From positions 558,001-622,000 of the forward strand of contig NZ_CP014145.1 in assembly GCF_001542775.1 (NCBI RefSeq): 64,000 bases of DNA, written 5' to 3'. Position numbers and translations under genes: made by a program. The stretch is from Microterricola viridarii (GTDB lineage: Bacteria; Actinomycetota; Actinomycetes; Actinomycetales; Microbacteriaceae). The notes under the pieces were generated by a model that was not told the DNA's origin, searched no databases, and worked only from the letters and a program-made list of their open reading frames with translations. The first letter of the stretch is position 1, and each line of letters starts with the position of its first letter. This document shows positions 34,885-44,001 of the stretch, piece by piece.

Positions 34885-35861
34885 GCAGCGAGATGCCCGG
34901 CGCCGAGCGCGCGGCAGCGGTGACGCCGCTGCGCGAGCTCGGCGCTCTCATCGACGGCCGTCGTGTCGAGGTCAAGGTTCCGGCCACCACGGCGAACCTC
35001 GGCCCCGGTTTCGACACGCTCGGTCTGGCTCTCGCGCAGTACGACGACCTCGTCGTGACGGCATCCGCCACCCCCGGCGTTGCCGTTGAGGTGCACGGCG
35101 TCGGCGCCGGAGAGGTGCCGACCGACGAGACACACCTCGTCGTGCGGGCCATCGCTCACGGCCTCGCGCACTACGGCTATGCGCTGCCGGGGCTCCGCCT
35201 CGAGGCGCACAACACCATCCCGCACGGGCGTGGCCTCGGCTCCTCCGGTGCAGCCATCTCGGCCGGCATCATCGCCGCCCGCGGCCTGCTCGCCGGCATC
35301 GCCGAGATGAGCGACACCGACGCGCTGGCACTGGCCACCGATATGGAAGGGCACCCCGACAACGTCGCGCCCGCCCTGTTCGGCGGACTCACCATCGCCT
35401 GGGTGACCCCGGAGGGACCGCAGCACAAGAAGCTCATGGTGCACCGCGGAGTCTCGCCCGTCGTCTTCGTGCCGCAGGCCGAGATGTCCACCGCGCTGGC
35501 GCGCAGCCTGCAGCCGGAGTCCGTGCCGCACGAGGACGCCGTGTTCAACGTGTCGCGCTCCGCACTGCTGATCGCCGCCCTGATCCAGAGCCCCGAGCTG
35601 CTGCTCGCGGCCACGGAAGACAAGCTGCACCAGAACTACCGCGCCGCGGCGATGCCAGAGACGAACCGTCTCATCACGCTGCTGCGCGACGCCGGCCTGC
35701 CCGCCGTCGTCTCTGGTGCCGGCCCCTCGATTCTGGTGCTGGCGAGCGATCCCAGTCAGCGCCTGATCGCGGCTGAGCTCGTTGCCACGCACGCGGAGAC
35801 CCCGTGGCAGGCGCTGATGCTCGCCGTCGACGTGAAGGGCACGGTCCTCGGCGTCAGCTAG
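34881..35861 (+). CDS. thrB: Homoserine kinase
   Basis: 326 residues, GHMP kinase family. TTANLGPGFDTLGLAL forms the N-terminal substrate region, PHGRGLGSSGAA the ATP loop, and VSGAGPSILVL the third motif. Phosphorylates homoserine for ThrC. Last gene of the operon, followed by a terminator-like hairpin. Confidence 0.96.
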   Translation: MSSEMPGAERAAAVTPLRELGALIDGRRVEVKVPATTANLGPGFDTLGLALAQYDDLVVTASATPGVAVEVHGVGAGEVPTDETHLVVRAIAHGLAHYGYALPGLRLEAHNTIPHGRGLGSSGAAISAGIIAARGLLAGIAEMSDTDALALATDMEGHPDNVAPALFGGLTIAWVTPEGPQHKKLMVHRGVSPVVFVPQAEMSTALARSLQPESVPHEDAVFNVSRSALLIAALIQSPELLLAATEDKLHQNYRAAAMPETNRLITLLRDAGLPAVVSGAGPSILVLASDPSQRLIAAELVATHAETPWQALMLAVDVKGTVLGVS

Positions 35862-35897
35862 ACCGAGCCCCCGTCACCCTGCACCATGTTCAGGGCG

Positions 35898-35940
35898 GAG
35901 CGGATGTCGCAGCCAACAGGCCGCGGCATCCGCTCTTCTT
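35898..35940 (+). terminator. Hairpin after thrB
   Basis: Arms GAGCGGATG (35898-35906) and CATCCGCTC (35927-35935) form a nine-base stem followed by TTCTT. Intrinsic termination is plausible though the T-tract is short. Confidence 0.6.
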
Positions 35941-35971
35941 CGTTGGGCGGGCGCCCGGCCACTCCTCCGCT

Positions 35972-36145
35972 GGTTGAGACTGCCCCCGGTGGTTGAGCCT
36001 GTCCCCGGCTGGTTGAGCCTGCCCCCGCTGGTTGAGCCTGCCCCCGCTGGTTGAGCCTGTCGAAACCCGGCGCGCTCATCTCCCGGTGGCTCGCGCTCTC
36101 CCGGTGGCTAGAGCGAGGAACGAGCGAAGCCCCGAGCGAATGCGG
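35972..36145. repeat. 19-20 bp tandem repeat x5 plus palindromic-repeat remnant
   Basis: GGTTGAGMCTG units start at 35972, 35991, 36011, 36030 and 36049; the last runs into GGTTGAGCCTGTCGAAACC, a common Microbacteriaceae intergenic repeat. From about 36103 a second motif (GCTAGAGCGAGGAACGAGCG) resembles one arm of the array at 54584-55329. No gene is visible between 35862 and 36463. Confidence 0.75.
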
Positions 36146-36251
36146 GGGACCGGTGTGCGAGAGTCCGGTGCGCGGGGCGGGTCTCGCCTGGGAAACCCGG
36201 CGAGCAGCGGTCACAGTTTCGTAGGTTTCCTCGTAATGGGCCGCTGCCTTT

Positions 36252-36287
36252 CGTGTCGCCGCGCGACACGCGCCCCGTTCGCGTGTC
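36252..36287. promoter_or_regulatory. Three-arm inverted repeat upstream of the rho promoter
   Basis: CGTGTCG (36252-36258), CGACACGCG (36264-36272) and CGCGTGTC (36280-36287): the middle arm can pair with either neighbour. It lies 22 bases upstream of the -10 and could be a protein-binding site. Confidence 0.4.
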
Positions 36288-36308
36288 ATTAACGCCCAGC
36301 CTGTGATG

Positions 36309-36314
36309 CTAGGC
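36309..36314 (+). promoter_or_regulatory. Extended -10 of rho
   Basis: TGCTAGGCT (TG-n-TAGGCT). It gives a leader of about 180 bases before the GGAAGGA site at 36483; long leaders are known where Rho controls its own expression. Confidence 0.5.
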
Positions 36315-36499
36315 TGACTTCGCACCCGGTAAACGGCGCTCACAAGCAGCCAGAACCCGGTGTATTTCCAGCAAATCTTGCTTTCGCTCGCGCCAACTGC
36401 TCTGCGCGTCATCTCCCTTGATACTCGCTCTCAGAAGCTCGAACGATCAGCTCCCTGGCACACATGTCATGTCGTGCACAGGCGGAAGGACCATACCCC

Positions 36500-38716
36500 G
36501 TGACTGATGTCAACACCGGCGCCACTGGCGCACACACCCGTACCGAACTGAACGCATTGCGCGTTGCCGAGCTGCAGGCCCTGGCCAATCAGCTGGGCAT
36601 CAGCGGCGCAGGCAAGCTCCGCAAGGGCGAGCTGATCGATGCGATCTCCGAGACCGAAGCCGGAGCTGCCCAGGCAGCCCCCGCCCCGGCCGCAGCAGCG
36701 GAGGCCGTCATCGTCGACGCCGCACCCGCGGCCGAGGCCCCGGCTGCCCAGGCTCCCGCAGCCAAGGCACCCGCAGCTGAGGCGCCCGCCGAGCAGCCCG
36801 CCCGCGCCAAGCGCGGACCGCGCCGTGCGAGCTCCGCAACCGCGGCAGCCGGCCACGTGAACGTCGAGGCCGGCACCGGCCTGGACAGCCTCGTGCCCGC
36901 ACTGGATGCCGTCGCCGCGAGCAAGGCGAGCAAGGCGAACCAGGGCAACAAGGCCAGCAACGCGCGCACCACCGTTGAGACGACCGAGGCCGGCACCGCC
37001 GCCGACGTCGCCCCCGCCGCGACCGACAACGCCGAGGCCGACGCCACGGCCGAGGTCGCCGAGAAGCCCGCGCAGAACGAGCGTGGCGGCCGCAACCGCC
37101 GTCGCAGCTCGCGTGGCGGAGACGCCACCGCGAACGGCGAGACGGCCGAGGCCGCAGAGCCCACCGAGTCCGCCGAGGGCGAGACCACGGAAGCCGGAAC
37201 CGTCGAGGAGCCCCGTCAGGGCCGTGGACGCAACCGCAACCGCAACAAGCAGCAGCACAACGGCGAGCAGGGCGAGGGCCAGCAGGCAGAGCGCCAGCAG
37301 GGCGACCGTCAGCAGGGCAACCAGCAGCAGGACCGCCAGCAGGGTGAGCGCCAGGGCAACCAGCGCAACCAGCGCGGCCAGCAGCAGGAGCAGGGTCAGA
37401 ACGCCCAGCAGGCTCCGAACCGCGGCGAGCGTGACGGCGGCCGTGGCGAGCGCGAGCTCCTCGAGGGCGACCGGGGCGGCCGCAGCCGTTTCCGTGACCG
37501 CAAGCGCCGTGGCGGCGGCCTCGATGACGAGTTCGAGCCCGAGCTCAGCGACGACGACGTGCTCGTTCCCGTTGCCGGCATCCTCGATGTTCTCGACAAC
37601 TACGCTTTCGTGCGCACCAGCGGCTACCTGCCGGGACCGAGCGACGTCTACGTCTCGCTCGGCCAGGTCAAGAAGTACAACCTGCGCAAGGGTGACGCCG
37701 TCGTCGGCTCCATCCGCCAGCCGCGCGAGGGTGACGCGAACGGTCGTCAGAAGTACAACGCCATCGTCAAGGTGGACTCGATCAACGGCCAGACCGTCGA
37801 CGAGGCCGCAGCCCGCGTCGAGTTCCAGAAGCTGACCCCGCTCTACCCGCAGGAGCGTCTGCGTCTGGAGACCGAGTCCGGCAAGCTCACGCAGCGCATC
37901 ATCGACCTCGTGTCGCCGATCGGCAAGGGCCAGCGCGGCCTGATCGTCGCGCCGCCGAAGGCCGGCAAGACCATCGTGCTGCAGCAGATCGCCAGCGCCA
38001 TCGCCATCAATAACCCCGAGGTCCACCTCATGGTTGTGCTGGTCGACGAGCGGCCCGAAGAGGTCACCGACATGCAGCGCACCGTCAAGGGTGAGGTCAT
38101 CGCCTCCACCTTCGACCGCCCGGCAGAAGACCACACCACCGTTGCCGAGCTGGCCATTGAACGCGCCAAGCGCCTCGTAGAGCTGGGCCACGACGTCGTC
38201 GTGCTGCTCGACTCGATCACGCGCCTCGGCCGTGCATACAACCTCGCCTCGCCGGCATCCGGCCGGATCCTCTCCGGTGGCGTCGACGCGGCAGCGCTCT
38301 ACCCGCCGAAGCGCTTCTTCGGTGCCGCCCGCAACATCGAGAACGGTGGCTCGCTCACCATCCTGGCCACCGCGCTCATCGAGACCGGTTCCAAGATGGA
38401 CGAGGTCATCTTCGAGGAGTTCAAGGGCACCGGCAACATGGAGCTGCGCCTCTCGCGTCAGCTCGCCGACAAGCGCATCTTCCCGGCAGTCGACGTCAAC
38501 GCGTCCGGCACCCGCCGCGAAGAGATGCTGATGAGCTCCGACGAGGTCAAGATCACCTGGAAGCTGCGCCGCGCACTCGCCGGCCTCGACCAGCAGGCGG
38601 CTCTCGAGGCTGTTCTCGGTCGCCTCAAGGAGACCCAGTCCAACGTCGAGTTCCTGATGCAGGTGCAGAAGACCATGCCGGCGGGCTCCGCCGGTCACGA
38701 GAACGACCACCGCTAG
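36500..38716 (+). CDS. rho: Transcription termination factor Rho
   Basis: 738 residues, far longer than the 419 of E. coli. Order: Rho N-terminal helical domain (about 16-57, [19 protein letters not shown]), a 290-residue disordered insert rich in Ala/Glu, then Arg/Asn/Gln/Gly ([18 protein letters not shown] and similar), an OB-fold RNA-binding domain (about 353-430, [20 protein letters not shown]), and the hexameric ATPase with Walker A APPKAGKT near 481-489 and Walker B VVVLLDS near 566-572. The GTG follows GGAAGGA by nine bases. Inserts of this kind in actinobacterial Rho bind RNA and may allow termination on structured GC-rich transcripts. Confidence 0.97.
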   Translation: MTDVNTGATGAHTRTELNALRVAELQALANQLGISGAGKLRKGELIDAISETEAGAAQAAPAPAAAAEAVIVDAAPAAEAPAAQAPAAKAPAAEAPAEQPARAKRGPRRASSATAAAGHVNVEAGTGLDSLVPALDAVAASKASKANQGNKASNARTTVETTEAGTAADVAPAATDNAEADATAEVAEKPAQNERGGRNRRRSSRGGDATANGETAEAAEPTESAEGETTEAGTVEEPRQGRGRNRNRNKQQHNGEQGEGQQAERQQGDRQQGNQQQDRQQGERQGNQRNQRGQQQEQGQNAQQAPNRGERDGGRGERELLEGDRGGRSRFRDRKRRGGGLDDEFEPELSDDDVLVPVAGILDVLDNYAFVRTSGYLPGPSDVYVSLGQVKKYNLRKGDAVVGSIRQPREGDANGRQKYNAIVKVDSINGQTVDEAAARVEFQKLTPLYPQERLRLETESGKLTQRIIDLVSPIGKGQRGLIVAPPKAGKTIVLQQIASAIAINNPEVHLMVVLVDERPEEVTDMQRTVKGEVIASTFDRPAEDHTTVAELAIERAKRLVELGHDVVVLLDSITRLGRAYNLASPASGRILSGGVDAAALYPPKRFFGAARNIENGGSLTILATALIETGSKMDEVIFEEFKGTGNMELRLSRQLADKRIFPAVDVNASGTRREEMLMSSDEVKITWKLRRALAGLDQQAALEAVLGRLKETQSNVEFLMQVQKTMPAGSAGHENDHR

Positions 38717-38727
38717 CTCCCTGCCAG

Positions 38728-38785
38728 AACCCGTCTCGTCCCGCGGATGCACGATCGTGCATCCGCAGGACAGGCGGGTTCTTGT
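38728..38785 (+). terminator. Terminator between rho and prfA
   Basis: A 24-base perfect palindrome (38743-38766) is flanked by pairing GTCC/GGAC and AACCCG/CGGGTT and followed by CTTGT. It forms a very stable stem just after the rho stop. Confidence 0.75.
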
Positions 38786-38816
38786 CGTTGAGGGAGAATA
38801 AGTCACGGAGGAAGCA

Positions 38817-39899
38817 ATGTTTGAATCAGTCCAGGTCCTGTTCAAGGAGCACGCCGATCTGCAGGAGCAGCTCGCAGACCCCGCGCTGCACGCGGATGCG
38901 GCACGCGCCAAGAAGGTGAACCGGCGCTACGCCGAGCTCTCCAAGATCGTCGCCGCCCACGAGGGGTGGGTGCAGGCGCAGGACGACCTCGCCGCCGCCA
39001 AGGAGCTGGCCAAGGAGGATGATGCCTTCGCCGAGGAACTGCCCGCGATGGAGGAGCACCTCGCCACCGCGCAGGAGAAGCTGCGCCGGCTGCTGATTCC
39101 TCGCGATCCGGATGACGGCCGCGACGTGATCATGGAGATCAAGGGTGGAGAGGGCGGGGCCGAGAGCGCCCTGTTCGCCGCTGACCTGCTCCGCATGTAC
39201 ATCCAGTACGCCGCCTCCAAGGGCTGGAAGACCGAGATGCTCGAGAGCGACGAGAGCGACCTCGGCGGCTACAAGAACGTGCAGATCGCGATCAAGTCGA
39301 ACGCCACCGACCCCTCGCAGGGCGTCTGGGCGCACCTCAAGTACGAGGGCGGCGTGCACCGCGTGCAGCGCGTGCCCGCGACCGAGACCCAGGGCCGCAT
39401 CCACACCTCGACGACCGGCGTGCTGGTCTTCCCCGAGGTGGACGAGCCGGAAGAGGTCGAGATCCACGCGAACGACCTCAAGATCGACGTCTACCGTTCC
39501 AGCGGCCCCGGCGGCCAGTCGGTGAACACCACCGACTCCGCCGTGCGCATCACCCACCTCCCGACCGGCATTGTCGTCGCCATGCAGAACGAGAAGAGCC
39601 AGCTGCAGAACCGCGAGGCCGGCATGCGTGTGCTGCGCGCCCGCATCCTGGCCCGCCGCCAGGAGGAGCAGGCCGAGCTGGACAGCGCCAAGCGCAAGAC
39701 CCAGATCCGCACCATGGACCGCTCCGAGCGCATCCGCACGTACAACTTCCCGGAGAACCGCATCGCGGACCACCGCACCGGCTACAAGGCGTACAACTTG
39801 GACTCCGTGATGAACGGCGCCCTTGACCCCGTCATCGAGTCGGCGATCCACGCCGACGAGGAGGCGCGCCTGGCCGACATCGGCGACCAGGGCGAGTAG
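38817..39899 (+). CDS. prfA: Peptide chain release factor 1
   Basis: 360 residues. The GGQ motif lies in [12 protein letters not shown] near 230-234, and the stop-codon-reading tripeptide PAT in RVPATE near 187-189, which identifies RF1 (UAA/UAG). The ribosome-binding site GGAGG sits five bases before the ATG. Substrate of PrmC, encoded downstream. Confidence 0.97.
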   Translation: MFESVQVLFKEHADLQEQLADPALHADAARAKKVNRRYAELSKIVAAHEGWVQAQDDLAAAKELAKEDDAFAEELPAMEEHLATAQEKLRRLLIPRDPDDGRDVIMEIKGGEGGAESALFAADLLRMYIQYAASKGWKTEMLESDESDLGGYKNVQIAIKSNATDPSQGVWAHLKYEGGVHRVQRVPATETQGRIHTSTTGVLVFPEVDEPEEVEIHANDLKIDVYRSSGPGGQSVNTTDSAVRITHLPTGIVVAMQNEKSQLQNREAGMRVLRARILARRQEEQAELDSAKRKTQIRTMDRSERIRTYNFPENRIADHRTGYKAYNLDSVMNGALDPVIESAIHADEEARLADIGDQGE

Positions 39900-39921
39900 C
39901 CCAACAGCAGCGCAGGCTCAT

Positions 39922-39963
39922 CACCAGTGGCGCAGCAGGCTTCGGCCGGCTGCGCCACTGGTG
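39922..39963 (+). terminator. Hairpin terminator after prfA
   Basis: Perfect 15-base arms CACCAGTGGCGCAGC (39922-39936) and GCTGCGCCACTGGTG (39949-39963), followed by TCTCTG. The T-tract is weak but the stem is long and lies 20 bases after the stop. Confidence 0.7.
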
Positions 39964-40095
39964 TCTCTGCCGCGTGCCCGCCTCGCGCGAGGCTCGGATA
40001 CCGGCGCCGACTCGGTGGGCGCACTGCTCTCCCCGCCCTGTGCAGTAGTGTCGGCAGCACGGAGTCACACTGACCCCCGTGAGCGGGATGAGCGC

Positions 40096-41265
40096 ATGCC
40101 TTCAACGCACGAAACGGTTCTCGGTGTGCTCGGCGCATCGCGGAAGCCCGATGAACGACGAGTCCCCATCCACCCTGCGCACTTCGAGCGCATCGACGAA
40201 TCGTTGCGGCAGCGCATCGTGGTCGAAGAGGGTTTCGGCCAGCACTTCGGAGTTGGCGATGCCGAGATTGCGCCCATGGTGCGGGCGATCCTCCCGCGCG
40301 GCGCGTTGATCGCGGCATCCGATGTCGTGCTGCTTCCCAAGCCGCAGCTTGAGGATGTCGCGGGCCTCCGCGATGGGCAGACGCTCTGGGGCTGGCCGCA
40401 CTGCGTTCAGGATGCCGCGCTCACCCAGCTGGCCGTCGATAAAAACATGACGCTCATCGCGTTTGAGGCGATGAATCACTGGACGGCCGACGGGGGCTTC
40501 GGCCTGCACGTGTTCCACAAGAACAACGAGATCGCCGGCTACAGCTCGGTGCTGCACGCCCTGGCGCTGTGTGGCTCGACCGGCGACTACGGCCGCCGTC
40601 TCACTGCTGTCGTCATCGGCTTCGGGGCAACGGCCCGTGGGGCCGTCACAGCACTGAATGCCCTCGGCATCCACGATGTGCGCGTGCTCACCAACCGCCG
40701 CGTCGCGTCGGTTGCCGCGCCGATCCACTCCGCCCAAATCGTGCAGTTCGACCACGACGACGGTCCGTATCTCAGCGAAGTGATCACGGATGACGGCCGG
40801 GTTCCACTGGCCCCGTTCTTGGCCGAGAGCGACATTGTCGTCAACTGCACGCTGCAGGATCCGAACGCCCCATTGCTCTACCTGCGCACGAGCGACCTCG
40901 ACGCGTTCCGCCCCGGCAGCCTCATCATCGATGTCTCCTGCGACGACGGCATGGGCTTCGACTGGGCGCGCTCGACAACCTTTGCCGAGCCGATGTTCAC
41001 GGTGGGCGGCAGCATCAACTACTACGCCGTCGACCACAGCCCGTCTTACCTGTTCAACTCCGCCAGCTGGGAGATCAGCGAGGCACTGCTGCCCTTCCTC
41101 GGAACGGTCATGGGCGGTCGGGCGGCGTGGGAGGGCAACGCGACGATCAGCCGCGCCATCGAGATCGACCGGGGTGTCATTGTGAACCCCGCGATCCTGG
41201 CGTTCCAGCATCGGGCGGCCGAGTACCCGCACCTCCGCCTCGGCGAGGCCACGAGCGGGATCTGA
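40096..41265 (+). CDS. Alanine dehydrogenase/PNT-family enzyme, N5-(carboxyethyl)ornithine synthase-like
   Basis: 389 residues. The N-terminal AlaDH/PNT domain (GASRKPDERRVPIHPAHF, VVLLPKPQLEDV, IAFEAMNHW) is followed by an NAD-binding domain (AVVIGFGATARGAVTAL, VLTNRRVAS). The region HALALCGSTGDYGRRL and the overall length resemble N5-(carboxyethyl)ornithine synthase more than classical alanine dehydrogenase, but the sequence does not decide between them. Would catalyse an NAD(P)H-linked reductive condensation or deamination of an amino acid. Has its own likely promoter (TAGTGT near 40048). Its position between prfA and prmC breaks a conserved gene order. Confidence 0.65.
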   Translation: MPSTHETVLGVLGASRKPDERRVPIHPAHFERIDESLRQRIVVEEGFGQHFGVGDAEIAPMVRAILPRGALIAASDVVLLPKPQLEDVAGLRDGQTLWGWPHCVQDAALTQLAVDKNMTLIAFEAMNHWTADGGFGLHVFHKNNEIAGYSSVLHALALCGSTGDYGRRLTAVVIGFGATARGAVTALNALGIHDVRVLTNRRVASVAAPIHSAQIVQFDHDDGPYLSEVITDDGRVPLAPFLAESDIVVNCTLQDPNAPLLYLRTSDLDAFRPGSLIIDVSCDDGMGFDWARSTTFAEPMFTVGGSINYYAVDHSPSYLFNSASWEISEALLPFLGTVMGGRAAWEGNATISRAIEIDRGVIVNPAILAFQHRAAEYPHLRLGEATSGI

Positions 41266-41326
41266 CGCGCAGACACACCTGCCGGCGGCGCCGCAGCGAG
41301 GCCCGGCTGGCGGGCGGATGCCGCGG

Positions 41327-41905
41327 CTAAATCACCCAGTCGTGCACACCGCGTGCGGCATCCATCGTCTCGGGCCTCAAAGGCCGGATGTGTGCAGGAA
41401 CGCCGATGATCAACGAGTGCGGCGGGGCGTCCTTGCCCATCACCGCGTTCGCGCCGATCGTGCTCCACGCGCCGATGACGATGTCGCCGAGCACCTGCGC
41501 GCCCGCGCCGACGGTCACGCCATCCTCGAGCGTCGGGTGCCGTTTGTCGCCCGGCTTGACGCCGTGCCGGCCCTTCCCGCCGAGCGTCACCCCGTGGTAG
41601 AGCATGACGTCGTCGCCGAGCACGGCCGTCTCGCCGATGACGACGCCCATACCGTGGTCGATGAACAGCCGACGGCCGATCGTCGCGCCCGGGTGGATCT
41701 CGATGCCGGTGAGGAATCGGGTGAACTGCGAGAGTAGACGGGCGGGCAGGCGGATGCCGCGGACCCAGAGCCGGTGCGCGAGTCGGTAGCTCCACACGGC
41801 GTGCAGACCCGAGTAGGCGAGGAAGATCTCCGCATTGCTTCGGGCGGCCGGGTCATGCGCCCTGGCTGTGGCCACGTCCTCCCGAAGCGCTGCGAAGAAG
41901 CTCAT
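41327..41905 (-). CDS. cysE: Serine O-acetyltransferase
   Basis: 192 residues, short (EpsC-type) form. The C-terminal left-handed beta-helix has hexapeptide repeats ([45 protein letters not shown]) with active-site histidines in DHG and YHG. Ends DWVI: a C-terminal isoleucine is the residue that docks in the CysK active site in known complexes. ATG at 41903-41905, five bases after cysK stop. Makes O-acetylserine. Confidence 0.94.
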   Translation of the reverse strand: MSFFAALREDVATARAHDPAARSNAEIFLAYSGLHAVWSYRLAHRLWVRGIRLPARLLSQFTRFLTGIEIHPGATIGRRLFIDHGMGVVIGETAVLGDDVMLYHGVTLGGKGRHGVKPGDKRHPTLEDGVTVGAGAQVLGDIVIGAWSTIGANAVMGKDAPPHSLIIGVPAHIRPLRPETMDAARGVHDWVI

Positions 41906-41909
41906 TCCC

Positions 41910-42848
41910 TTAGTCAAGCAGGTCTTCGTACAGAACCGTGCTCACGTAGCGCTCACCGAAGTCGGGCACGACGACAACGATCGTCTTGCCGGCGTTCTCC
42001 GGTCGCTTGGCAACCTCGAGCGCTGCCCACACGGCGGCGCCAGAAGAGATGCCGCCGAGGATCGCCTCGTCGGTGGCCAGACGGCGCGCGGTGGCGACGG
42101 CATCCGGCGTGGCCACATCGATGACCTCGTCGTAGACGGTGGTGTCGAGGATGGCGGGCACGAAGTTGGCGCCGAGGCCCTGGATCTTGTGCGGGCCGGG
42201 GGTTCCGCCGGTCAGGATGGGGGAGTCCAGCGGCTCGACCGCGATGACCTGCAGGCCGGGCTTGCGCTCTTTGAGCAGCCCGCCGGCACCGGTGATGGTG
42301 CCGCCCGTGCCGATGCCGGCGACGAAGATGTCGATCTCGCCGTCGGTGTCGGCCCAGATCTCCTCGCCCGTCGTTGCACGGTGGATGGCCGGGTTGGCCG
42401 GGTTGGCGAACTGGCTGGCGAGGATTGCGCCGGGCGTCTCGGCCACGATCTGCTCTGCCCGCTCCACTGCGCCGCGCATGCCATCGGCGCCGGGAGTGAG
42501 CACGAGTTCGGCGCCGTAGGCGCGCAGCAGCACGCGGCGTTCCTTGCTCATCGACTCGGGCATGGTCAGCACGACCTTGTAGCCGCGCGCGGCGCCGACG
42601 AGGGCAAGCGCGATGCCGGTGTTTCCGCTGGTGCCTTCGACGATGGTTCCGCCGGGCTTCAGCTGCCCCGACTTCTCCGCGGCGTTGATGATGGCGAGCC
42701 CGATGCGGTCTTTCACGCTCGCGGCCGGGCTGTAGAACTCGAGCTTCGCGAGAACGGTGGCGGCGGAACCGTCGGTGATCTTGTTCAGGCGAACCAGGGG
42801 CGTGTTGCCGATGGTGTCGATGATGCTGTCGTAGATGCGGGGTGCCAT
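41910..42848 (-). CDS. cysK: Cysteine synthase A
   Basis: 312 residues, fold-II PLP enzyme. The PLP lysine lies in [11 protein letters not shown], the substrate loop is [11 protein letters not shown], and the phosphate-binding loop [12 protein letters not shown]. Converts O-acetylserine and sulphide to cysteine. AAAGG lies eight bases before the ATG; first gene of the cysK-cysE operon, divergent from prmC. Confidence 0.96.
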   Translation of the reverse strand: MAPRIYDSIIDTIGNTPLVRLNKITDGSAATVLAKLEFYSPAASVKDRIGLAIINAAEKSGQLKPGGTIVEGTSGNTGIALALVGAARGYKVVLTMPESMSKERRVLLRAYGAELVLTPGADGMRGAVERAEQIVAETPGAILASQFANPANPAIHRATTGEEIWADTDGEIDIFVAGIGTGGTITGAGGLLKERKPGLQVIAVEPLDSPILTGGTPGPHKIQGLGANFVPAILDTTVYDEVIDVATPDAVATARRLATDEAILGGISSGAAVWAALEVAKRPENAGKTIVVVVPDFGERYVSTVLYEDLLD

Positions 42849-42950
42849 GCGCGAAGCCTTTCACTGCAGAATCGAACGGAGACGCGCCCGGAGCAACAAC
42901 AGCGCGGCTCGCTCCACACTAGGCCTCGGAGCCGGCACAGGCGAGTGCGT

Positions 42951-42956
42951 TACATT
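42951..42956 (+). promoter_or_regulatory. -10 element of prmC, leaderless arrangement
   Basis: TACATT with seven bases to the GTG at 42964; no ribosome-binding site. Confidence 0.5.
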
Positions 42957-42963
42957 CCCATAT

Positions 42964-43845
42964 GTGAATGTTTCAGCAAAAGACGCCCCCCGGCCCGTGC
43001 GCGAGGTCCGGGATGCCGCGGCGGCCAGGCTCGGCGCGGCCGGCATCCTCGACCCGCAGATTGACGCCGAGCTGCTGATCGGGCACGTGACGGGGCGCTC
43101 CCGCGGTGAGCTGCAGGCCGGCATCGTCACCGACGCCCTGCTGAGCGCAGCGGATGTCGCCGCGCTCGAGCCCCTCGTCGCTCGTCGCGCCCTGCGCGAG
43201 CCGCTGCAGCACATCACCGGCCTGGCCCCGTTCCGTTCCTTGGAGCTCGCCGTCGGCCCCGGCGTCTTCGTACCCCGCCCCGAGACCGAGCAGGTGGCCC
43301 AGATCGCCATCGACGCCCTGCACGCCGCCGCGGCACCCAGCCCGATCGGCGTCGACCTCGGCACCGGCAGCGGCGCCATCGCGCTGGCCATGGCCACCGA
43401 GGTGCCGCGCGCCCGCATCTGGGCGGTCGAGAACTCGCCGGAGGCCTTCGTGTGGACCAGCCGCAACTTCCGTGAGACGGGTGCCGGCAACGCCACGCTC
43501 CAATTCGCCGACCTCGCCGACGCGCTGCACGAGCTCGACGGCACCGTCAGCGTCGTCATCTCCAACCCGCCGTACATCCCGCTGGCCGCGATCCCGCGCG
43601 ACCCGGAGGTGCGCCTGTTCGACCCGGAGCACGCCCTCTATGGCGGGGAAGACGGCCTCGACGTGGTGCGCCACGTCTCGCAGACCGCGCTCCGGCTGTT
43701 GCACCCGGGCGGCACGCTCGTCATCGAGCACGGAGAGCTGCAGGCGGCGGAGATCGCCGCACTGCTTCGCGCCGACGGTTGGCGCGCAGTGGCGGGCCAC
43801 CGCGACTTCACGACCCGCGACCGGGCCACCACCGCCCTGCGCTGA
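42964..43845 (+). CDS. prmC: Peptide chain release factor N5-glutamine methyltransferase
   Basis: 293 residues. An N-terminal helical domain is followed by an S-adenosylmethionine fold with GVDLGTGSGAIALAMA and the catalytic SNPPYIP. Methylates the GGQ glutamine of release factors, including PrfA encoded 3 kb upstream. The GTG start was chosen by spacing from the -10; longer upstream reading lacks homology-like sequence. Confidence 0.94.
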   Translation: MNVSAKDAPRPVREVRDAAAARLGAAGILDPQIDAELLIGHVTGRSRGELQAGIVTDALLSAADVAALEPLVARRALREPLQHITGLAPFRSLELAVGPGVFVPRPETEQVAQIAIDALHAAAAPSPIGVDLGTGSGAIALAMATEVPRARIWAVENSPEAFVWTSRNFRETGAGNATLQFADLADALHELDGTVSVVISNPPYIPLAAIPRDPEVRLFDPEHALYGGEDGLDVVRHVSQTALRLLHPGGTLVIEHGELQAAEIAALLRADGWRAVAGHRDFTTRDRATTALR

Positions 43846-43987
43846 GCGCACCGCGCGGCGGGCTGCCCGGTGGCGGCCGGCAGCTGGCGACCGGTCGAGG
43901 TCAGCTGGAAGGCCTGGATGTCGGCCGCTGCCGAGCAGTGACGCAGCCGCTTCCGCGCGCTGCCAGATTCCCCCAGACTGGCTGCAC

Positions 43988-43993
43988 TAGAAT
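43988..43993 (+). promoter_or_regulatory. -10 element of tsaC, leaderless arrangement
   Basis: TAGAAT with eight bases to the ATG at 44002; the GGAA before the ATG is too close to be a ribosome-binding site. Confidence 0.55.
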
Positions 43994-44001
43994 CGTCGGA
44001 A

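Noticed and set aside
36467..38911. 814-residue minus-strand frame opposite rho
   Set aside because: Leucine/valine-rich shadow of rho's codon pattern; no start signal and no recognisable domain.
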